Under the pieces are notes generated by a model. That model had not been told where the DNA came from and ran no database searches. It saw only the letters and a list, made by a program, of their open reading frames with translations. Shown in pieces: positions 37,499 to 48,393 of a stretch of 64,000 nucleotides of DNA. Positions within the stretch are counted from its first letter, which is position 1, and every line of letters begins with the position of its first letter. This DNA comes from Streptomyces barringtoniae (lineage in GTDB: Bacteria; Actinomycetota; Actinomycetes; Streptomycetales; Streptomycetaceae), in the NCBI RefSeq assembly GCF_020819595.1, contig NZ_JAJHNP010000022.1, positions 62,001 to 126,000 on the forward strand. Direction: 5' to 3'. A program made the translations under genes and the position numbers.

Positions 37499-39949
37499 GT
37501 GTCGTCTCTCGCGCTGTACCGCCGCTATCGCCCGGAGACCTTTGCCGAGGTCATCGGGCAGGAGCATGTCACCGACCCGCTGCAGCAGGCGCTGCGGAAC
37601 AACCGGGTCAATCACGCGTACCTGTTCAGCGGTCCGCGCGGCTGTGGCAAGACGACCAGCGCGCGGATCCTCGCCCGCTGTCTGAACTGTGAGCAAGGTC
37701 CCACTCCGACACCGTGCGGCGAGTGCCAGTCGTGCCAGGACCTCGCCAGGAACGGCCCCGGCTCGATCGACGTCATCGAGATCGACGCGGCCTCTCACGG
37801 TGGTGTGGACGACGCCCGTGAACTGCGCGAGAAGGCGTTCTTCGGCCCCGCGAGCAGCCGGTACAAGATCTACATCATCGACGAGGCCCACATGGTCACG
37901 TCGGCCGGCTTCAACGCGCTGCTGAAGGTCGTCGAGGAGCCGCCGGAGCACCTCAAGTTCATCTTCGCGACCACCGAGCCCGAGAAGGTCATCGGTACGA
38001 TCCGGTCGCGCACCCATCACTACCCCTTCCGGCTCGTCCCGCCCGGCACTCTGCGGGACTACCTCGGCGAGGTGTGCCAGAAGGAGAAGATCCCGGTCGA
38101 GGAGGGCGTGCTGCCCCTCGTCGTGCGCGCCGGCGCGGGTTCCGTGCGTGACTCCATGTCCGTCATGGACCAGCTCCTCGCCGGTGCCGGCGAGGAAGGT
38201 GTGACGTATGCCATGGCCACCTCCCTCCTGGGCTACACCGACGGCTCCCTGCTCGACTCCGTCGTCGAGGCCTTCGCCACCGGTGACGGTGCCGCCGCCT
38301 TCGAGGTCGTCGACCGCGTCATCGAGGGCGGCAACGACCCGCGCCGCTTCGTCGCCGACCTGCTGGAGCGGCTCCGGGACCTGGTGATCCTCGCCGCCGT
38401 GCCGGACGCCGCGGAGAAGGGGCTCTTCGACGCCCCGGCCGACGTCCTGGAGCGCATGCAGGCCCAGGCTTCCACCTTCGGCGCGGCCGAGCTGAGCCGC
38501 GCCGCCGACCTCGTCAACACGGGCCTGACGGAGATGCGCGGCGCCACCTCGCCCCGCCTCCAGCTGGAACTGATCTGCGCGCGCGTGCTGCTCCCGGCCG
38601 CCTACGGGGACGAGCGGTCCGTGATGGCCCGCCTCGACCGTCTCGAGCGCGGCGTCCACTTCTCGGGCGGCGCCGGTGCGCCCGCCATGGGCTACGTCCC
38701 CGGGCCGGAGGCCCACGGCGGCGCCCCCATGCCGCCTGCCGCCGCCTCCGTACCGCCCGGCGGCGGCCCGGCGGCGGCCCGCGCGGCCGTACGAGCCTCC
38801 AACGGGCCGGGCGCCGGTGGTCCTGGCGCCGGCGGGGTTCCGGGCGCCGGTGGCCCGGGTTCCGGTGGTGGGGGCCTCGGTGGTCCTGGCGCCGGTGGCG
38901 GTCCGGGTTCCGGTGGTCCCGGTTCCGGCGGCCCTGGTGTCGGTGGTCCGGCTCCGGCTGCCCCCGCGCCCACGGATCCTGCGCCCACGGAGCCCGCCGT
39001 TCCGACGCCCCCCGCACCGACGCCGGCGGCTGCCGCCCCGGCCGCCCCGGCGGCTCCCGCCCCGGCGGCTCCCGCCCCCGCCGCCCAGGCTCAGGTGCCG
39101 CCCTCCGGCGCTCCTGGTGCCCCCGCCCCGGCCGGTCCTTCCACCGCGGCCACCGCCTCCGCCGCTCCCGGCGCCTGGCCCACCGCCGCAGCCGCCGGAA
39201 GCGGCCGACGCCCCGGTGGCTGGCCCACGGCAGCGGCACCGGCGGGCGGCGCGCCCCAGGGACAGGCCCCCGGCCCCGGCCGTGCCCCGGCCCAGCAGCA
39301 GCCCCCGGCAACCCCGGCAGCCCCCGCGGCTCCGGCAGTGCCCGCGGCCGCCCCCGCCGGTGGCCTCGACCCCCGCATGCTCTGGCCGAACATCCTGGAG
39401 GCAGTCAAGAACCGCCGCCGCTTCACCTGGATCCTGCTCAGCCAGAACGCGCAGGTGACCGGCTTCGACGGCACCACCCTCCAGCTCGGCTTCGTCAACG
39501 CCGGTGCCCGTGACAACTTCGCCGGCAGCGGCAGCGAGGACGTACTGCGCGCGGCGCTGGCCGAGCAGTTCAACGTGCAGTGGAAGATCGAGGCGGTCGT
39601 CGACCCGTCCGGCGGCGGCTCCGCACCCCCGCCCGCTGGGGGCTCGGGCTCCGGCGGCGGTTACGGCGCTCCCGCCGGTGGCGGTGGCTACGGCGCCCCG
39701 GCCGCACCCCGCCCCGCTGCTCCCCAGCCCGCCCCGCAGGCACCCGCAACCCCGCCGTCCGGCCCCGGAGCCGGACCTGCCGCGCCCGCCCCCCGGCCCG
39801 CCGCCGCGCCCGAGCCGCCCCCGGTCGCTCCCGAGGACGACATCCCCGAGGACGACGACCCGGACCTGGACGAGTCGGCCCTCTCCGGCCACGAACTGAT
39901 CGTGCGGGAGCTGGGGGCGACAGTGGTGGAGGAGTTCTCGAACGAGTAG
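37499..39949 (+). CDS. dnaX: DNA polymerase III subunit gamma/tau
   Basis: 816 residues. Clamp-loader ATPase: Walker A GPRGCGKTT (about 45-53), zinc Cys C64, C73, C76, C79, DEAH box IIDEAHM, sensor 1 'FIFATTEPEKVIGTIRSRTHHYPF'. Residues about 400-640 are a very long Gly/Pro/Ala-rich linker with GPGAGG- and PAAPA-type repeats; the tau-like C-terminal domain ('MLWPNILEAVKNRRRFTWILLSQNAQVTGFDGTTLQLGF') follows, then another Pro/Ala stretch and an acidic tail. GTG 37499 starts the family's 'SSLALYRRYRPETF'; TATAAC ends nine bases before it and no ribosome site exists, pointing to a leaderless mRNA. Confidence 0.95.
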   Translation: MSSLALYRRYRPETFAEVIGQEHVTDPLQQALRNNRVNHAYLFSGPRGCGKTTSARILARCLNCEQGPTPTPCGECQSCQDLARNGPGSIDVIEIDAASHGGVDDARELREKAFFGPASSRYKIYIIDEAHMVTSAGFNALLKVVEEPPEHLKFIFATTEPEKVIGTIRSRTHHYPFRLVPPGTLRDYLGEVCQKEKIPVEEGVLPLVVRAGAGSVRDSMSVMDQLLAGAGEEGVTYAMATSLLGYTDGSLLDSVVEAFATGDGAAAFEVVDRVIEGGNDPRRFVADLLERLRDLVILAAVPDAAEKGLFDAPADVLERMQAQASTFGAAELSRAADLVNTGLTEMRGATSPRLQLELICARVLLPAAYGDERSVMARLDRLERGVHFSGGAGAPAMGYVPGPEAHGGAPMPPAAASVPPGGGPAAARAAVRASNGPGAGGPGAGGVPGAGGPGSGGGGLGGPGAGGGPGSGGPGSGGPGVGGPAPAAPAPTDPAPTEPAVPTPPAPTPAAAAPAAPAAPAPAAPAPAAQAQVPPSGAPGAPAPAGPSTAATASAAPGAWPTAAAAGSGRRPGGWPTAAAPAGGAPQGQAPGPGRAPAQQQPPATPAAPAAPAVPAAAPAGGLDPRMLWPNILEAVKNRRRFTWILLSQNAQVTGFDGTTLQLGFVNAGARDNFAGSGSEDVLRAALAEQFNVQWKIEAVVDPSGGGSAPPPAGGSGSGGGYGAPAGGGGYGAPAAPRPAAPQPAPQAPATPPSGPGAGPAAPAPRPAAAPEPPPVAPEDDIPEDDDPDLDESALSGHELIVRELGATVVEEFSNE

Positions 39950-40095
39950 GGCGAGCAGCGGCGCGCGGGGGCGAGTAGGGCGAACAGGGAGGGCGTTCTC
40001 AGGCGCCCGGGCGACCCCTCTCGGCGCCCCTTTGGAGGAAACCCCAACAAACCCGCCCCCCGGCCTTCGGCAACCTTGCCATTAGGCTGACCCCC

Positions 40096-41382
<1,287 letters not shown>

Positions 41383-41402
41383 TCCGCACTTCCTCCTGAC
41401 GC

Positions 41403-41429
41403 AGGCCCCGGATCTCCGATCCGGGGCCT
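41403..41429 (+). terminator. Terminator after purD
   Basis: Perfect hairpin AGGCCCCGGAT / ATCCGGGGCCT with a short loop, about 20 bases past the stop. Confidence 0.8.
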
Positions 41430-41647
41430 GATCCTTGCTGTCTGTCGCCCACCTCTGACCAAAGCCATTCCATCGAGTGAGCAATCATCCATATGGCTGA
41501 CGGGGGCCGGGGCCCCAACTATGGTGCCGCGCAAGCGTTCCGGCACTTGGCCCACCGGCATTGCGATGTCAGTGGCGGGTGCCACAGTGGGGGAGTGACC
41601 ACAACCAGGACAGCACGGCATCGGCAGCGAGGGGGTGAGGGCAGGAC

Positions 41648-43657
41648 GTGACCGGAATCGGTGCGGAGGCGGGCGCGCAGGCCGCGCGCTCCCGGGCCCT
41701 CGCGGTGCTGCGGGTCCGGGGCCGGGCGCTGGCCGTGGCCCTGCTGCCCGCGGCCGCCGCGGTGATCCTGCTGACCGGCGGCTCCACCGGCCACTTCGTC
41801 GGCCGGGGCTGGGACCTGGCCCGCTGGGTCGTGGGTGTGCTCGCCGTGCTGGTCCTGCTGGCCGCCACCGGTATCTCCCTGGTCGTGGCCCGGGCCCGCC
41901 CCGCCGTCAGCCCGACGGTGCCCGTCCCGGAGGAGTCCGCCCCTGACCTGTACCGGATGGTGCGGGACCTGGCCGACCGGCTGGACGTGCCGGCGCCCTC
42001 GGCCATAGCGCTCACCCCGGACTGCGACAGCTGGCTGGAGGACCGCACGCACTCGGCCCACGGCCCGCCCCAGCGCTTGGCGCCCGGCGAGGACGAGCTG
42101 GCCGGTCCGGGCCGCCGCCGCGCGCCCGTCGCGCCGGTGCTCGTCATCGGCTCCCCGTTCCTGTGGTGGATGCGGGTCGGCGAGCTGCGCGCGGTCCTCG
42201 CCCCGGTCATCGCCGGTACGGGCCCCTCGGCGCACCCCGACATAGCTGCCGCCCGGCGCTTCGTGCGCGGCCTGGACGCGGCGGTCGCCGTGGCCTCGAC
42301 ACCCGGCCGCTGCCCGGTGACGCGCGGTGTGTGCGCGGCCCTCGGCTGGGTGGCCCGGCTGCTGCTGCGCGGCTGCCGTGAGCACGCGACGCAGATGGAG
42401 CGCGGGGTTGCCGCGGCGGCGGCCGAGCGTGCCCAGGCCGTCGACTACGGCCTGCGGATCGTCGCCCAGGAGCAGGTGGGCCTGGCCTACGCCGGCTGGG
42501 ACCGGCTGCTGACCAGGGTCGCGCTGCCCGCCTGGCGCATGGGCCGCTGGCCCTCTCGGCTGGACGCGGGCGTGGTGGCGGCGCTCACCGAGCTGTCCCG
42601 GCGCGACCGGCTGGCCGAGGGTTTCACCTCCCGGCTCGGCGAGCGCCCGGCGTGCGACCTGCTGGAGGAGCCGGGCGCCGTGGACGAGGCGGCGTCCCTC
42701 CTCGCCGCCCGCCTCTTCCACGGCGGCCCCGCGGAGTCCGGCCCGGACTGGGCGCCGGTGGACTGGCAGGCGTATCCGGAGGAGGTCGTGGACCGTACCT
42801 GGCGCGCCGACGCGGCCCGCCTGCACCGCGTCCTGGACTCCCTCGGCGTCCGCCCCGCCCCCGGTCCCACGGCCCCCGACCCTGGCGGCCCCACCCTGGC
42901 CCGCGTCCTGGACCACCTCACCGAACCCGCCCCGGACGCGGCGATACGGAAGTCCCCCAAGGACACCCGTCCACCGGCCGACTACGAGCACGGCCTCCCG
43001 TCCCCGCCCACCCCGGCGCCGGCCCCCCAAGCCGCCGAGCCCGTTCACGACCCCGCGGGCCCGCCCACCCCGCAGGCCGCCGACGGCGAGGACGCCCCTC
43101 AGGGGCCACCCGCACCCGGCGAAGAAAGCCGCACGGGTGGTGCGGATGGGAGCACGGACGCCGAAGGCGAAGCCGGGGCGGACGTGCCCCAGGCCGCTGA
43201 GGCGCCGCAGGAAACCCGCGAAGCCGAGGTGGGCCCCCCGGCCGAAGACCCCGGCACGGAACGCAGCGCCGCCCTCGCCGCCGGTCTGAGCGCCGAGCTG
43301 GCCCGTGAGGAGGCTGCCGCGCCGAGGTCCGGTGCGACCGCCACCGGCCGGACCCCGGAGAGCGCCCTGTGGGACGACGGCGGCCTGCCGCTCTTCCCGC
43401 TGCAGCCTCCGCGCACCGGCCGCGACCTGCTCACCGATCACGTCACGGCGATGGTGTGCTGCGCGGCCGTCGACACCGCCGGCGCGGTCCCCGCCCTGGA
43501 CTGGCTGGACGGCCCCTCCCTGTTGCTGGGCGGTGAGCGCGCCGCCGACCTGACGCCGAAGGTTCTCAGCCTCATCGAGGAGGGAGACCCGGGCCCGCTG
43601 CGGGACTGGCTGGCCGCCTTGGGGATACGCCCGGAGAAGCCCGTACGGCTCGTCTAG
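41648..43657 (+). CDS. Large conserved membrane-anchored protein, unknown function
   Basis: 669 residues. Two membrane helices near the N-terminus (about 30-46 and 57-80: VALLPAAAAVILLTGG and WVVGVLAVLVLLAATGISLVVA). A cytosolic domain of about 340 residues follows ('PDLYRMVRDLADRLDVPAPSAIALTPDCDSWLED', 'PVLVIGSPFLWWMRVGELRAVLAPVIAGTG'), which resembles the frame of M48-type peptidase neighbours ('ig.P.l.wm...el.avlahe') but the HExxH motif is absent. A long disordered Pro/Glu/Ala segment (about 430-560) leads to a C-terminal helical domain. GTG start with GAGGGCAGG upstream. Resembles SCO4069 by position. Possibly a degenerate peptidase; uncertain. Confidence 0.7.
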   Translation: MTGIGAEAGAQAARSRALAVLRVRGRALAVALLPAAAAVILLTGGSTGHFVGRGWDLARWVVGVLAVLVLLAATGISLVVARARPAVSPTVPVPEESAPDLYRMVRDLADRLDVPAPSAIALTPDCDSWLEDRTHSAHGPPQRLAPGEDELAGPGRRRAPVAPVLVIGSPFLWWMRVGELRAVLAPVIAGTGPSAHPDIAAARRFVRGLDAAVAVASTPGRCPVTRGVCAALGWVARLLLRGCREHATQMERGVAAAAAERAQAVDYGLRIVAQEQVGLAYAGWDRLLTRVALPAWRMGRWPSRLDAGVVAALTELSRRDRLAEGFTSRLGERPACDLLEEPGAVDEAASLLAARLFHGGPAESGPDWAPVDWQAYPEEVVDRTWRADAARLHRVLDSLGVRPAPGPTAPDPGGPTLARVLDHLTEPAPDAAIRKSPKDTRPPADYEHGLPSPPTPAPAPQAAEPVHDPAGPPTPQAADGEDAPQGPPAPGEESRTGGADGSTDAEGEAGADVPQAAEAPQETREAEVGPPAEDPGTERSAALAAGLSAELAREEAAAPRSGATATGRTPESALWDDGGLPLFPLQPPRTGRDLLTDHVTAMVCCAAVDTAGAVPALDWLDGPSLLLGGERAADLTPKVLSLIEEGDPGPLRDWLAALGIRPEKPVRLV

Positions 43658-43893
43658 GAGCCGAGTCGTACGGTTCGTCAAACGGGAGCTCTGTCTTCCA
43701 CTTCAGGTCAATTCGCAACGACTAGTGACCGAGCCCGTGCGTTATGTGATGTGCTGGGAGCGACCACGCACCTGGCAAGAGCGTGCGACATACGACAGCA
43801 CGCCCGAGGACTGCGCGGGCCACCGAGCACTGAGAGCACCGCGAGCACCACCGAGACAGGACGACACGGGGGGCATGAGGGAGGGGAGCGGTC
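43658..43893. other. Intergenic, no gene seen
   Basis: About 235 bases. A near-duplicate word pair (GTACGGCTCGTC and GTACGGTTCGTC) lies at its left edge, across the stop of the previous gene. No hairpin or operator is clear. Confidence 0.35.
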
Positions 43894-45375
43894 ATGGCCT
43901 CGGACCACATCCGCCGCTGGGAGTCCGGAGCGCTCGCGCACGCCGTCACGGACCCCTTCGGTCAGGGCCCGGTGCCCTGGCTGCGCGGCAGTGAGACCTA
44001 CTTCGACGACACCGGTCACGTCGTGCCCTGGTACGTCGACCCGGGCCCGCAGCCGCTCACCGGGGTCGGTCCCGCCCCGCGCGTGCCCGGGCCCCGCGCG
44101 GCCGACGACGTGCGCCGCCAGATCAAGGGCTTCACCGCGACCGGCGCGGTCTCGCCCGGCGAGGCGATCGACTTCCACATCACGGTCGACCCGCCCCAGG
44201 AGTTCGGCGTCGACATCTACCGGATCGGCCACTACGGCGGCGACGGCGCCGCGAAGATCACCACCAGCCCGCGCCTGTCCGGCATCGTCCAGCCCCCGCC
44301 GCTGGCCGCCGACCGCACGGTCTCCTGCCACCACTGGTGGCTGTCCTGGCGCCTCCAGGTGCCCGCCCACTGGCCCATCGGCGCCTATGTGGCCGTCCTG
44401 ACCACCGCCGACGGCTACCGCTCCCACGTGCCCTTCACGGTCCGCGACGGCCACCCCGCCGACCTGCTCCTGCTGCTGCCGGACATCACCTGGCAGGCGT
44501 ACAACCTGTACCCGGAGGACGGCCACACCGGCGCGAGCCTCTACCACGCCTGGGACGACAGGGGCCGGCTGCTCGGCGAGGCCGACGCGGCGACCACGGT
44601 CTCCTTCGACCGCCCCTACGCGGGCGCCGGCCTGCCCCTGCACGTCGGCCACGCCTACGACTTCATCCGCTGGGCCGAGCGGTACGGCTACGACCTCGCC
44701 TACGCCGACGCCCGTGACCTGCACGCCGGCCGCGTCGACCCCGGCCGCTACCGGGGCCTGGTCTTCCCCGGCCACGACGAGTACTGGTCGGTGCCGATGC
44801 GCCGGGCCGTGGAGGAGGCCCGCGACCGGGGCACCTCGCTGGTCTTCCTCTCCGCCAACACCATGTACTGGCAGGTGGAGCTGGGCCCGTCCCCGTCCGG
44901 TGTGCCGGACCGGCTGCTGACCTGCCGCAAACGCAAGGGGCCGGGCAAGCCGGTGCTGTGGCGGGAGATCGACCGGCCCGAGCAGCAGCTGGTCGGCATC
45001 CAGTACGCGGGCCGGGTGCCCGAACCGCACCCCCTGGTCGTCCGCAACGCCGAGCACTGGCTGTGGGAGGCGACCGGTGCGCACGACGGCGACGAGATCG
45101 AGGGCCTGGTCGCCGGCGAGGCCGACCGGTACTTCCCGCGCACCCCGCTGCCGGCGCACGAGGAGCGCATCCTGCTCGCCCACTCCCCGTACACCGACAG
45201 CGACGGCGTCCTGCGCCACCAGGAGACCTCCCTGTACCGCGCCCCCTCCGGCGCCTGGGTCTTCGCCTCCGGCACCTTCGCCTGGTCCCCGGCCCTGGAC
45301 CGCCCCGGCCATGTGGACCCCCGCATCCAGCGCGCCACGGCGAACCTCCTGGACCGCATCTGCAAACGCGACTGA
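43894..45375 (+). CDS. N,N-dimethylformamidase beta-subunit-like domain protein
   Basis: 493 residues. N-terminal Ig-like part ('IKGFTATGAVSPGEAIDFHITVDPPQEFGVDIYRIGHYGGDGAAKI'), then the DMFase-type core: 'ADLLLLLPDITWQAYNLY', 'VSFDRPYAG', 'YDLAYADARDLHAGRVDPGRYRGLVFPGHDEYWSVPMRRAVEEARDRGTSLVFLSANTMYWQVEL'. In true dimethylformamidase the beta subunit carries the active-site iron (Tyr/Tyr/Glu); Y and E residues are present in 'GHDEYWS' but I cannot confirm the site. No signal peptide. Real substrate unknown. Stands before purC without overlap. Confidence 0.8.
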   Translation: MASDHIRRWESGALAHAVTDPFGQGPVPWLRGSETYFDDTGHVVPWYVDPGPQPLTGVGPAPRVPGPRAADDVRRQIKGFTATGAVSPGEAIDFHITVDPPQEFGVDIYRIGHYGGDGAAKITTSPRLSGIVQPPPLAADRTVSCHHWWLSWRLQVPAHWPIGAYVAVLTTADGYRSHVPFTVRDGHPADLLLLLPDITWQAYNLYPEDGHTGASLYHAWDDRGRLLGEADAATTVSFDRPYAGAGLPLHVGHAYDFIRWAERYGYDLAYADARDLHAGRVDPGRYRGLVFPGHDEYWSVPMRRAVEEARDRGTSLVFLSANTMYWQVELGPSPSGVPDRLLTCRKRKGPGKPVLWREIDRPEQQLVGIQYAGRVPEPHPLVVRNAEHWLWEATGAHDGDEIEGLVAGEADRYFPRTPLPAHEERILLAHSPYTDSDGVLRHQETSLYRAPSGAWVFASGTFAWSPALDRPGHVDPRIQRATANLLDRICKRD

Positions 45376-45467
45376 CCGCCGACGGACCGAGCCCGACCCC
45401 CTGGCCGAAACCGATCCCCCCGATAAGGGAGAATCGAGGCACTTGGACAGAACCACGGGGAGGAACC

Positions 45468-46367
45468 GTGTCCGGATTCGTAGAAAAGCCCGAGCCGATT
45501 CAGGTTCCGGGCCTGGTGCACCTGCACACCGGAAAGGTGCGCGAGCTGTACCAGAACGAGGCGGGCGACCTCGTGATGGTCGCCAGCGACCGCATGTCCG
45601 CCTACGACTGGGTGCTGCCCACGGAGATCCCCGACAAGGGCCGTGTCCTCACCCAGCTCTCCCTGTGGTGGTTCGACCAGCTGCGCGACCTGGCCCCCAA
45701 CCACGTGATCAGCACCGAGGTGCCCGAGGGCGCCCCCGCCGACTGGGCGGGCCGCACGCTGGTCTGCAAGTCCCTGAAGATGGTCCCGGTGGAGTGCGTG
45801 GCCCGCGGCTACCTCACAGGCTCCGGCCTGGTCGAGTACGACGAGTCCCGGACCGTCTGCGGCCTCGCCCTCCCCGAAGGCCTCGTCGACGGCTCGGAAC
45901 TCCCCGCCCCGATCTTCACCCCGGCCACCAAGGCCGAGGTCGGCGAGCACGACGAGAACGTCTCCTACGAGGAGGTCGCGCGCCAGGTCGGCGCCGACAC
46001 CGCCGCCCAGCTGCGCCAGGCGACCCTCGCGGTGTACTCGCGGGCCCGGGACATCGCCCGCGACCGGGGGATCATCCTGGCGGACACCAAGTTCGAGTTC
46101 GGCTTCGACGGCGACAGCCTGGTCCTCGCGGACGAGGTCCTCACCCCGGACTCCTCCCGCTTCTGGCCGGCCGACCAGTGGCAGCCGGGCCGTGCCCAGC
46201 CGTCGTACGACAAGCAGTTCGTGCGGGACTGGCTGACCTCCGCGGAGTCCGGCTGGGACAGGAAGAGCGAGCAGCCCCCGCCGGCCCTGCCGGACGCGGT
46301 CGTCCGCCAGACCCGGCAGAAGTACGTGGAGGCCTACGAGCGGCTCACCGGCCTGAGCTGGAGCTAG
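45468..46367 (+). CDS. purC: Phosphoribosylaminoimidazole-succinocarboxamide synthase
   Basis: 299 residues. Joins CAIR and aspartate with ATP to give SAICAR. Motifs: 'GLVHLHTGKVRELYQ', 'VASDRMSAYDWVLPTEIPDKG', 'PVECVARGYLTGSGLVEY', 'ILADTKFEFGFDGDSLVLADEVLTPDSSRFW'. This long form (about 300 residues) is the plant/yeast-like type usual in actinomycetes. GTG start with GGGGAGGA spaced five bases away. The hairpin at 46379 probably terminates it as well as the convergent tRNA. Confidence 0.96.
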   Translation: MSGFVEKPEPIQVPGLVHLHTGKVRELYQNEAGDLVMVASDRMSAYDWVLPTEIPDKGRVLTQLSLWWFDQLRDLAPNHVISTEVPEGAPADWAGRTLVCKSLKMVPVECVARGYLTGSGLVEYDESRTVCGLALPEGLVDGSELPAPIFTPATKAEVGEHDENVSYEEVARQVGADTAAQLRQATLAVYSRARDIARDRGIILADTKFEFGFDGDSLVLADEVLTPDSSRFWPADQWQPGRAQPSYDKQFVRDWLTSAESGWDRKSEQPPPALPDAVVRQTRQKYVEAYERLTGLSWS

Positions 46368-46378
46368 CAGCACGAAAA

Positions 46379-46404
46379 GACCCCGGTCCAGAAGGACCGG
46401 GGTC
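46379..46404. terminator. Terminator between purC and tRNA-Gly
   Basis: Hairpin GACCCCGGTCC / GGACCGGGGTC with a short loop; serves tRNA-Gly on the minus strand and probably purC on the plus strand. Confidence 0.8.
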
Positions 46405-46413
46405 TGATTCCCG

Positions 46414-46486
46414 AGCGGACGACGAGGCTCGAACTCGCGACCTCAACCTTGGCAAGGTTGCGCTCTACCAACTGAGCTACGTCCGC
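46414..46486 (-). tRNA. tRNA-Gly(GCC), copy 1
   Basis: 73 nt. Acceptor GCGGACG/CGTCCGC, D-arm GCTCAGTTGGTAGAGC, anticodon loop TTGCCAA giving GCC, T-loop GTTCGAGCC. The response regulator stop is only 23 bases from its 5' end. Confidence 0.95.
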
Positions 46487-46509
46487 GTTGCGCCGTGGCG
46501 CGAGAGCAA

Positions 46510-47124
46510 CTATACCCAACCTCGCTCCCGTGCGAGACGCACTGCCGCATGGCGGTTCTCGGCGCCGAGCTTCGTGACCGCCGAGGAGAGGTAGTTCCGT
46601 ACGGTCCCCGGCGACAGCGCGGCCCGCTCGGCGATCTCCGTGACCGGCGCACCGTCGGCCGCCAGCTCCAGCACCTCGGCCTCCCGCGCGGTCAGCGGGG
46701 AGTCCCCGGCGGAGATCGCGTCGGCGGCCAACTCCGGGTCGACGTAGCGGTTTCCCGCGTGCACGGTGCGGATGATCTCGGCGAGCCGCTGGGCGCTGAC
46801 GGTCTTCGGGACGAACCCGCGCACACCGGCCGCGAGCGCCCGTTTCAGATGGCCGGGGCGGCCGTGTCCGGTGACGATGAGCACCTGGCACGAGGGCAGT
46901 TCGGAGCGCAGGGATGTGGCGACCTTCACACCGTCGGCGCCGGGCATCTGGAGATCGAGCACGGCGACATCGGGTTCATGGGCCCGCGCCATCGCCAGCG
47001 CCTCGGGACCGCTGGCCGCCTCCGCGACGACCAGCAGATCGTCCTCCAGCGACAGCAGCGCCGCCAGGGCGCCCCGGATCAGATGCTCGTCGTCGGCGAG
47101 CAACAGCCGTACCGGAGTGCTCAT
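46510..47124 (-). CDS. NarL/LuxR-family response regulator
   Basis: 204 residues. Receiver with D11, D12, phospho-acceptor D57 (VAVLDLQMPGADG), T84 and K106; LuxR-type helix-turn-helix at the end ('LTAREAEVLELAADGAPVTEIAERAALSPGTVRNYLSSAVTKLG'). ATG start overlaps the kinase stop, so the pair is translated together. The partner kinase and an ABC exporter lie upstream on the same strand, which suggests control of that exporter, as in DesKR/LiaRS-like modules. Confidence 0.92.
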   Translation of the reverse strand: MSTPVRLLLADDEHLIRGALAALLSLEDDLLVVAEAASGPEALAMARAHEPDVAVLDLQMPGADGVKVATSLRSELPSCQVLIVTGHGRPGHLKRALAAGVRGFVPKTVSAQRLAEIIRTVHAGNRYVDPELAADAISAGDSPLTAREAEVLELAADGAPVTEIAERAALSPGTVRNYLSSAVTKLGAENRHAAVRLARERGWV

Positions 47125-48365
47125 GAGGTGACTTCACTCACTTCCTTGCTCAGGGGCACCTCGGCCACCAGCCGGAACCGGTCCTGCCCGACCGCGCCCG
47201 CCTCCAGCGTCCCGTCGTGCACGGCCAGCCGCTCCCGCAGCCCGGCGAGTCCGGAACCCCCACCCCCGTCGGGGGTTCCGGCCACCCCGTCGTTCTCCAC
47301 CGTCAGCACCACACATCCCTCCAGCACCCGCAGTGACAGGGAGCAGCGTCCCGCGTTTCCGTGCCGGAGCACGTTCGTCGTCGCCTCGCGCACCACCCAG
47401 CCCAGCGCGGACTGCACGTCGGCGGGCAGCCCCGCCGTCTCCGCGCGGACCTCGCAGTCGATCCCGGCTGCCGCCAACACGCCCTGGGCGCCCGCGAGTT
47501 CGGCCCCGAGGTCGGCCTCCCGGTAGCCGCGTACGACGGCCCGTACCTCCCGCTGGGACTCCTGCGCGACGCGCTGCACCTCGATCATCTGCTCCACGGC
47601 CTCCGGCCGTCCCCGCCGGGCCAGTTGGACGGCCAACTCGCTCTTGAGCGCGATCACGGACAGGTTCCGCCCCAGCACGTCGTGCAGATCCCGCCCGAAC
47701 CGCAGCCGCTCCTCGGCGACGGCGAGCCGGGCCTCCACCTCGCGGGCGCGTTCCGCCTCCCACAGCACGGCCAGCGTCCAGGCCCCGCACCGGCCGGCGA
47801 GCAGCGCGAAGACCACCTGGAAGGCGGTCATCGCGGCGGTCACCATCAGGCCGACGGCGTCGCGATCGGCGAACCCGACGGCTGCCGTGAGCAGGACCGT
47901 GAGCAGCGCCGCCCGGCGCAGGAACACCCGCACCGGGACCGTGAGACTGTAGAGCAGCGCGAAGGGCAGCACGCAGCCACCGATGGCGAACCGGACGGCC
48001 ACCGGGGTCGCCGCGTCCAGTCCGGCCAGTGCCACGATCAGCGCCAGCGCCAGCCCCAGCAGGACGGCCGGGGTGCGTTGGGCGCCGCCCGGCAGCGCGG
48101 CGCGTCCCAGATAGTGGTCGAGAGCGGCGCGGGTGTGCCGGTTCGAGAACACGCACTGCAGCATCCCGACGAGGCCGAGGAGGCCACCGAGGACCAATGC
48201 CGCGGGCCGGTGGGCGAGGCCGCCGGGCAGTGGCAGCAGCAGCCAGCAGCACATGACGAACCAGACCGTGCAGTACCAGGTGAGGACGCTGAACAGCTCG
48301 ACCCGCTCGGCCTTGCTGCGCCGCCCCCAGTGCCGCTGCTGCCAGCGCCGTATGCGTGCCGTCAT
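47121..48365 (-). CDS. DesK-type sensor histidine kinase
   Basis: 414 residues. Six or so N-terminal membrane helices (about 20-190) with almost no extracytoplasmic domain, typical of membrane-stress sensors. HisKA_3 dimerisation segment 'EERLRFGRDLHDVLGRNLSVIALKSELAVQLA' holds the phospho-His; HATPase has 'LGWVVREATTNVLRHGNA' and 'GGGGSGLAGLRERLAVHDG'. Expected to sense membrane or drug stress. Its stop overlaps the response regulator start; it starts 28 bases after the permease stop, so all four genes may share a transcript from the ATPase side. Confidence 0.9.
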   Translation of the reverse strand: MTARIRRWQQRHWGRRSKAERVELFSVLTWYCTVWFVMCCWLLLPLPGGLAHRPAALVLGGLLGLVGMLQCVFSNRHTRAALDHYLGRAALPGGAQRTPAVLLGLALALIVALAGLDAATPVAVRFAIGGCVLPFALLYSLTVPVRVFLRRAALLTVLLTAAVGFADRDAVGLMVTAAMTAFQVVFALLAGRCGAWTLAVLWEAERAREVEARLAVAEERLRFGRDLHDVLGRNLSVIALKSELAVQLARRGRPEAVEQMIEVQRVAQESQREVRAVVRGYREADLGAELAGAQGVLAAAGIDCEVRAETAGLPADVQSALGWVVREATTNVLRHGNAGRCSLSLRVLEGCVVLTVENDGVAGTPDGGGGSGLAGLRERLAVHDGTLEAGAVGQDRFRLVAEVPLSKEVSEVTS

Positions 48366-48393
48366 CCGCGCGTCCCCCGTTCCTCAGCGCCCC

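Larger units (their letters stand above)
46372..46486. repeat. 115-bp direct repeat, copy 1 (terminator plus tRNA-Gly)
   Basis: Identical base for base, by eye, to 50513-50627. It contains the hairpin and the complete tRNA-Gly(GCC). Copies are 4,141 bp apart in the same orientation and flank a two-component/ABC cassette. Confidence 0.85.

Noticed and set aside
37472..39892. Minus-strand frame of about 800 codons over dnaX
   Set aside because: Mirror of the Pro/Ala/Gly-rich linker codons; no domain.
41648..43657. M48-type peptidase
   Set aside because: The framework is vaguely similar but no HExxH motif is found.
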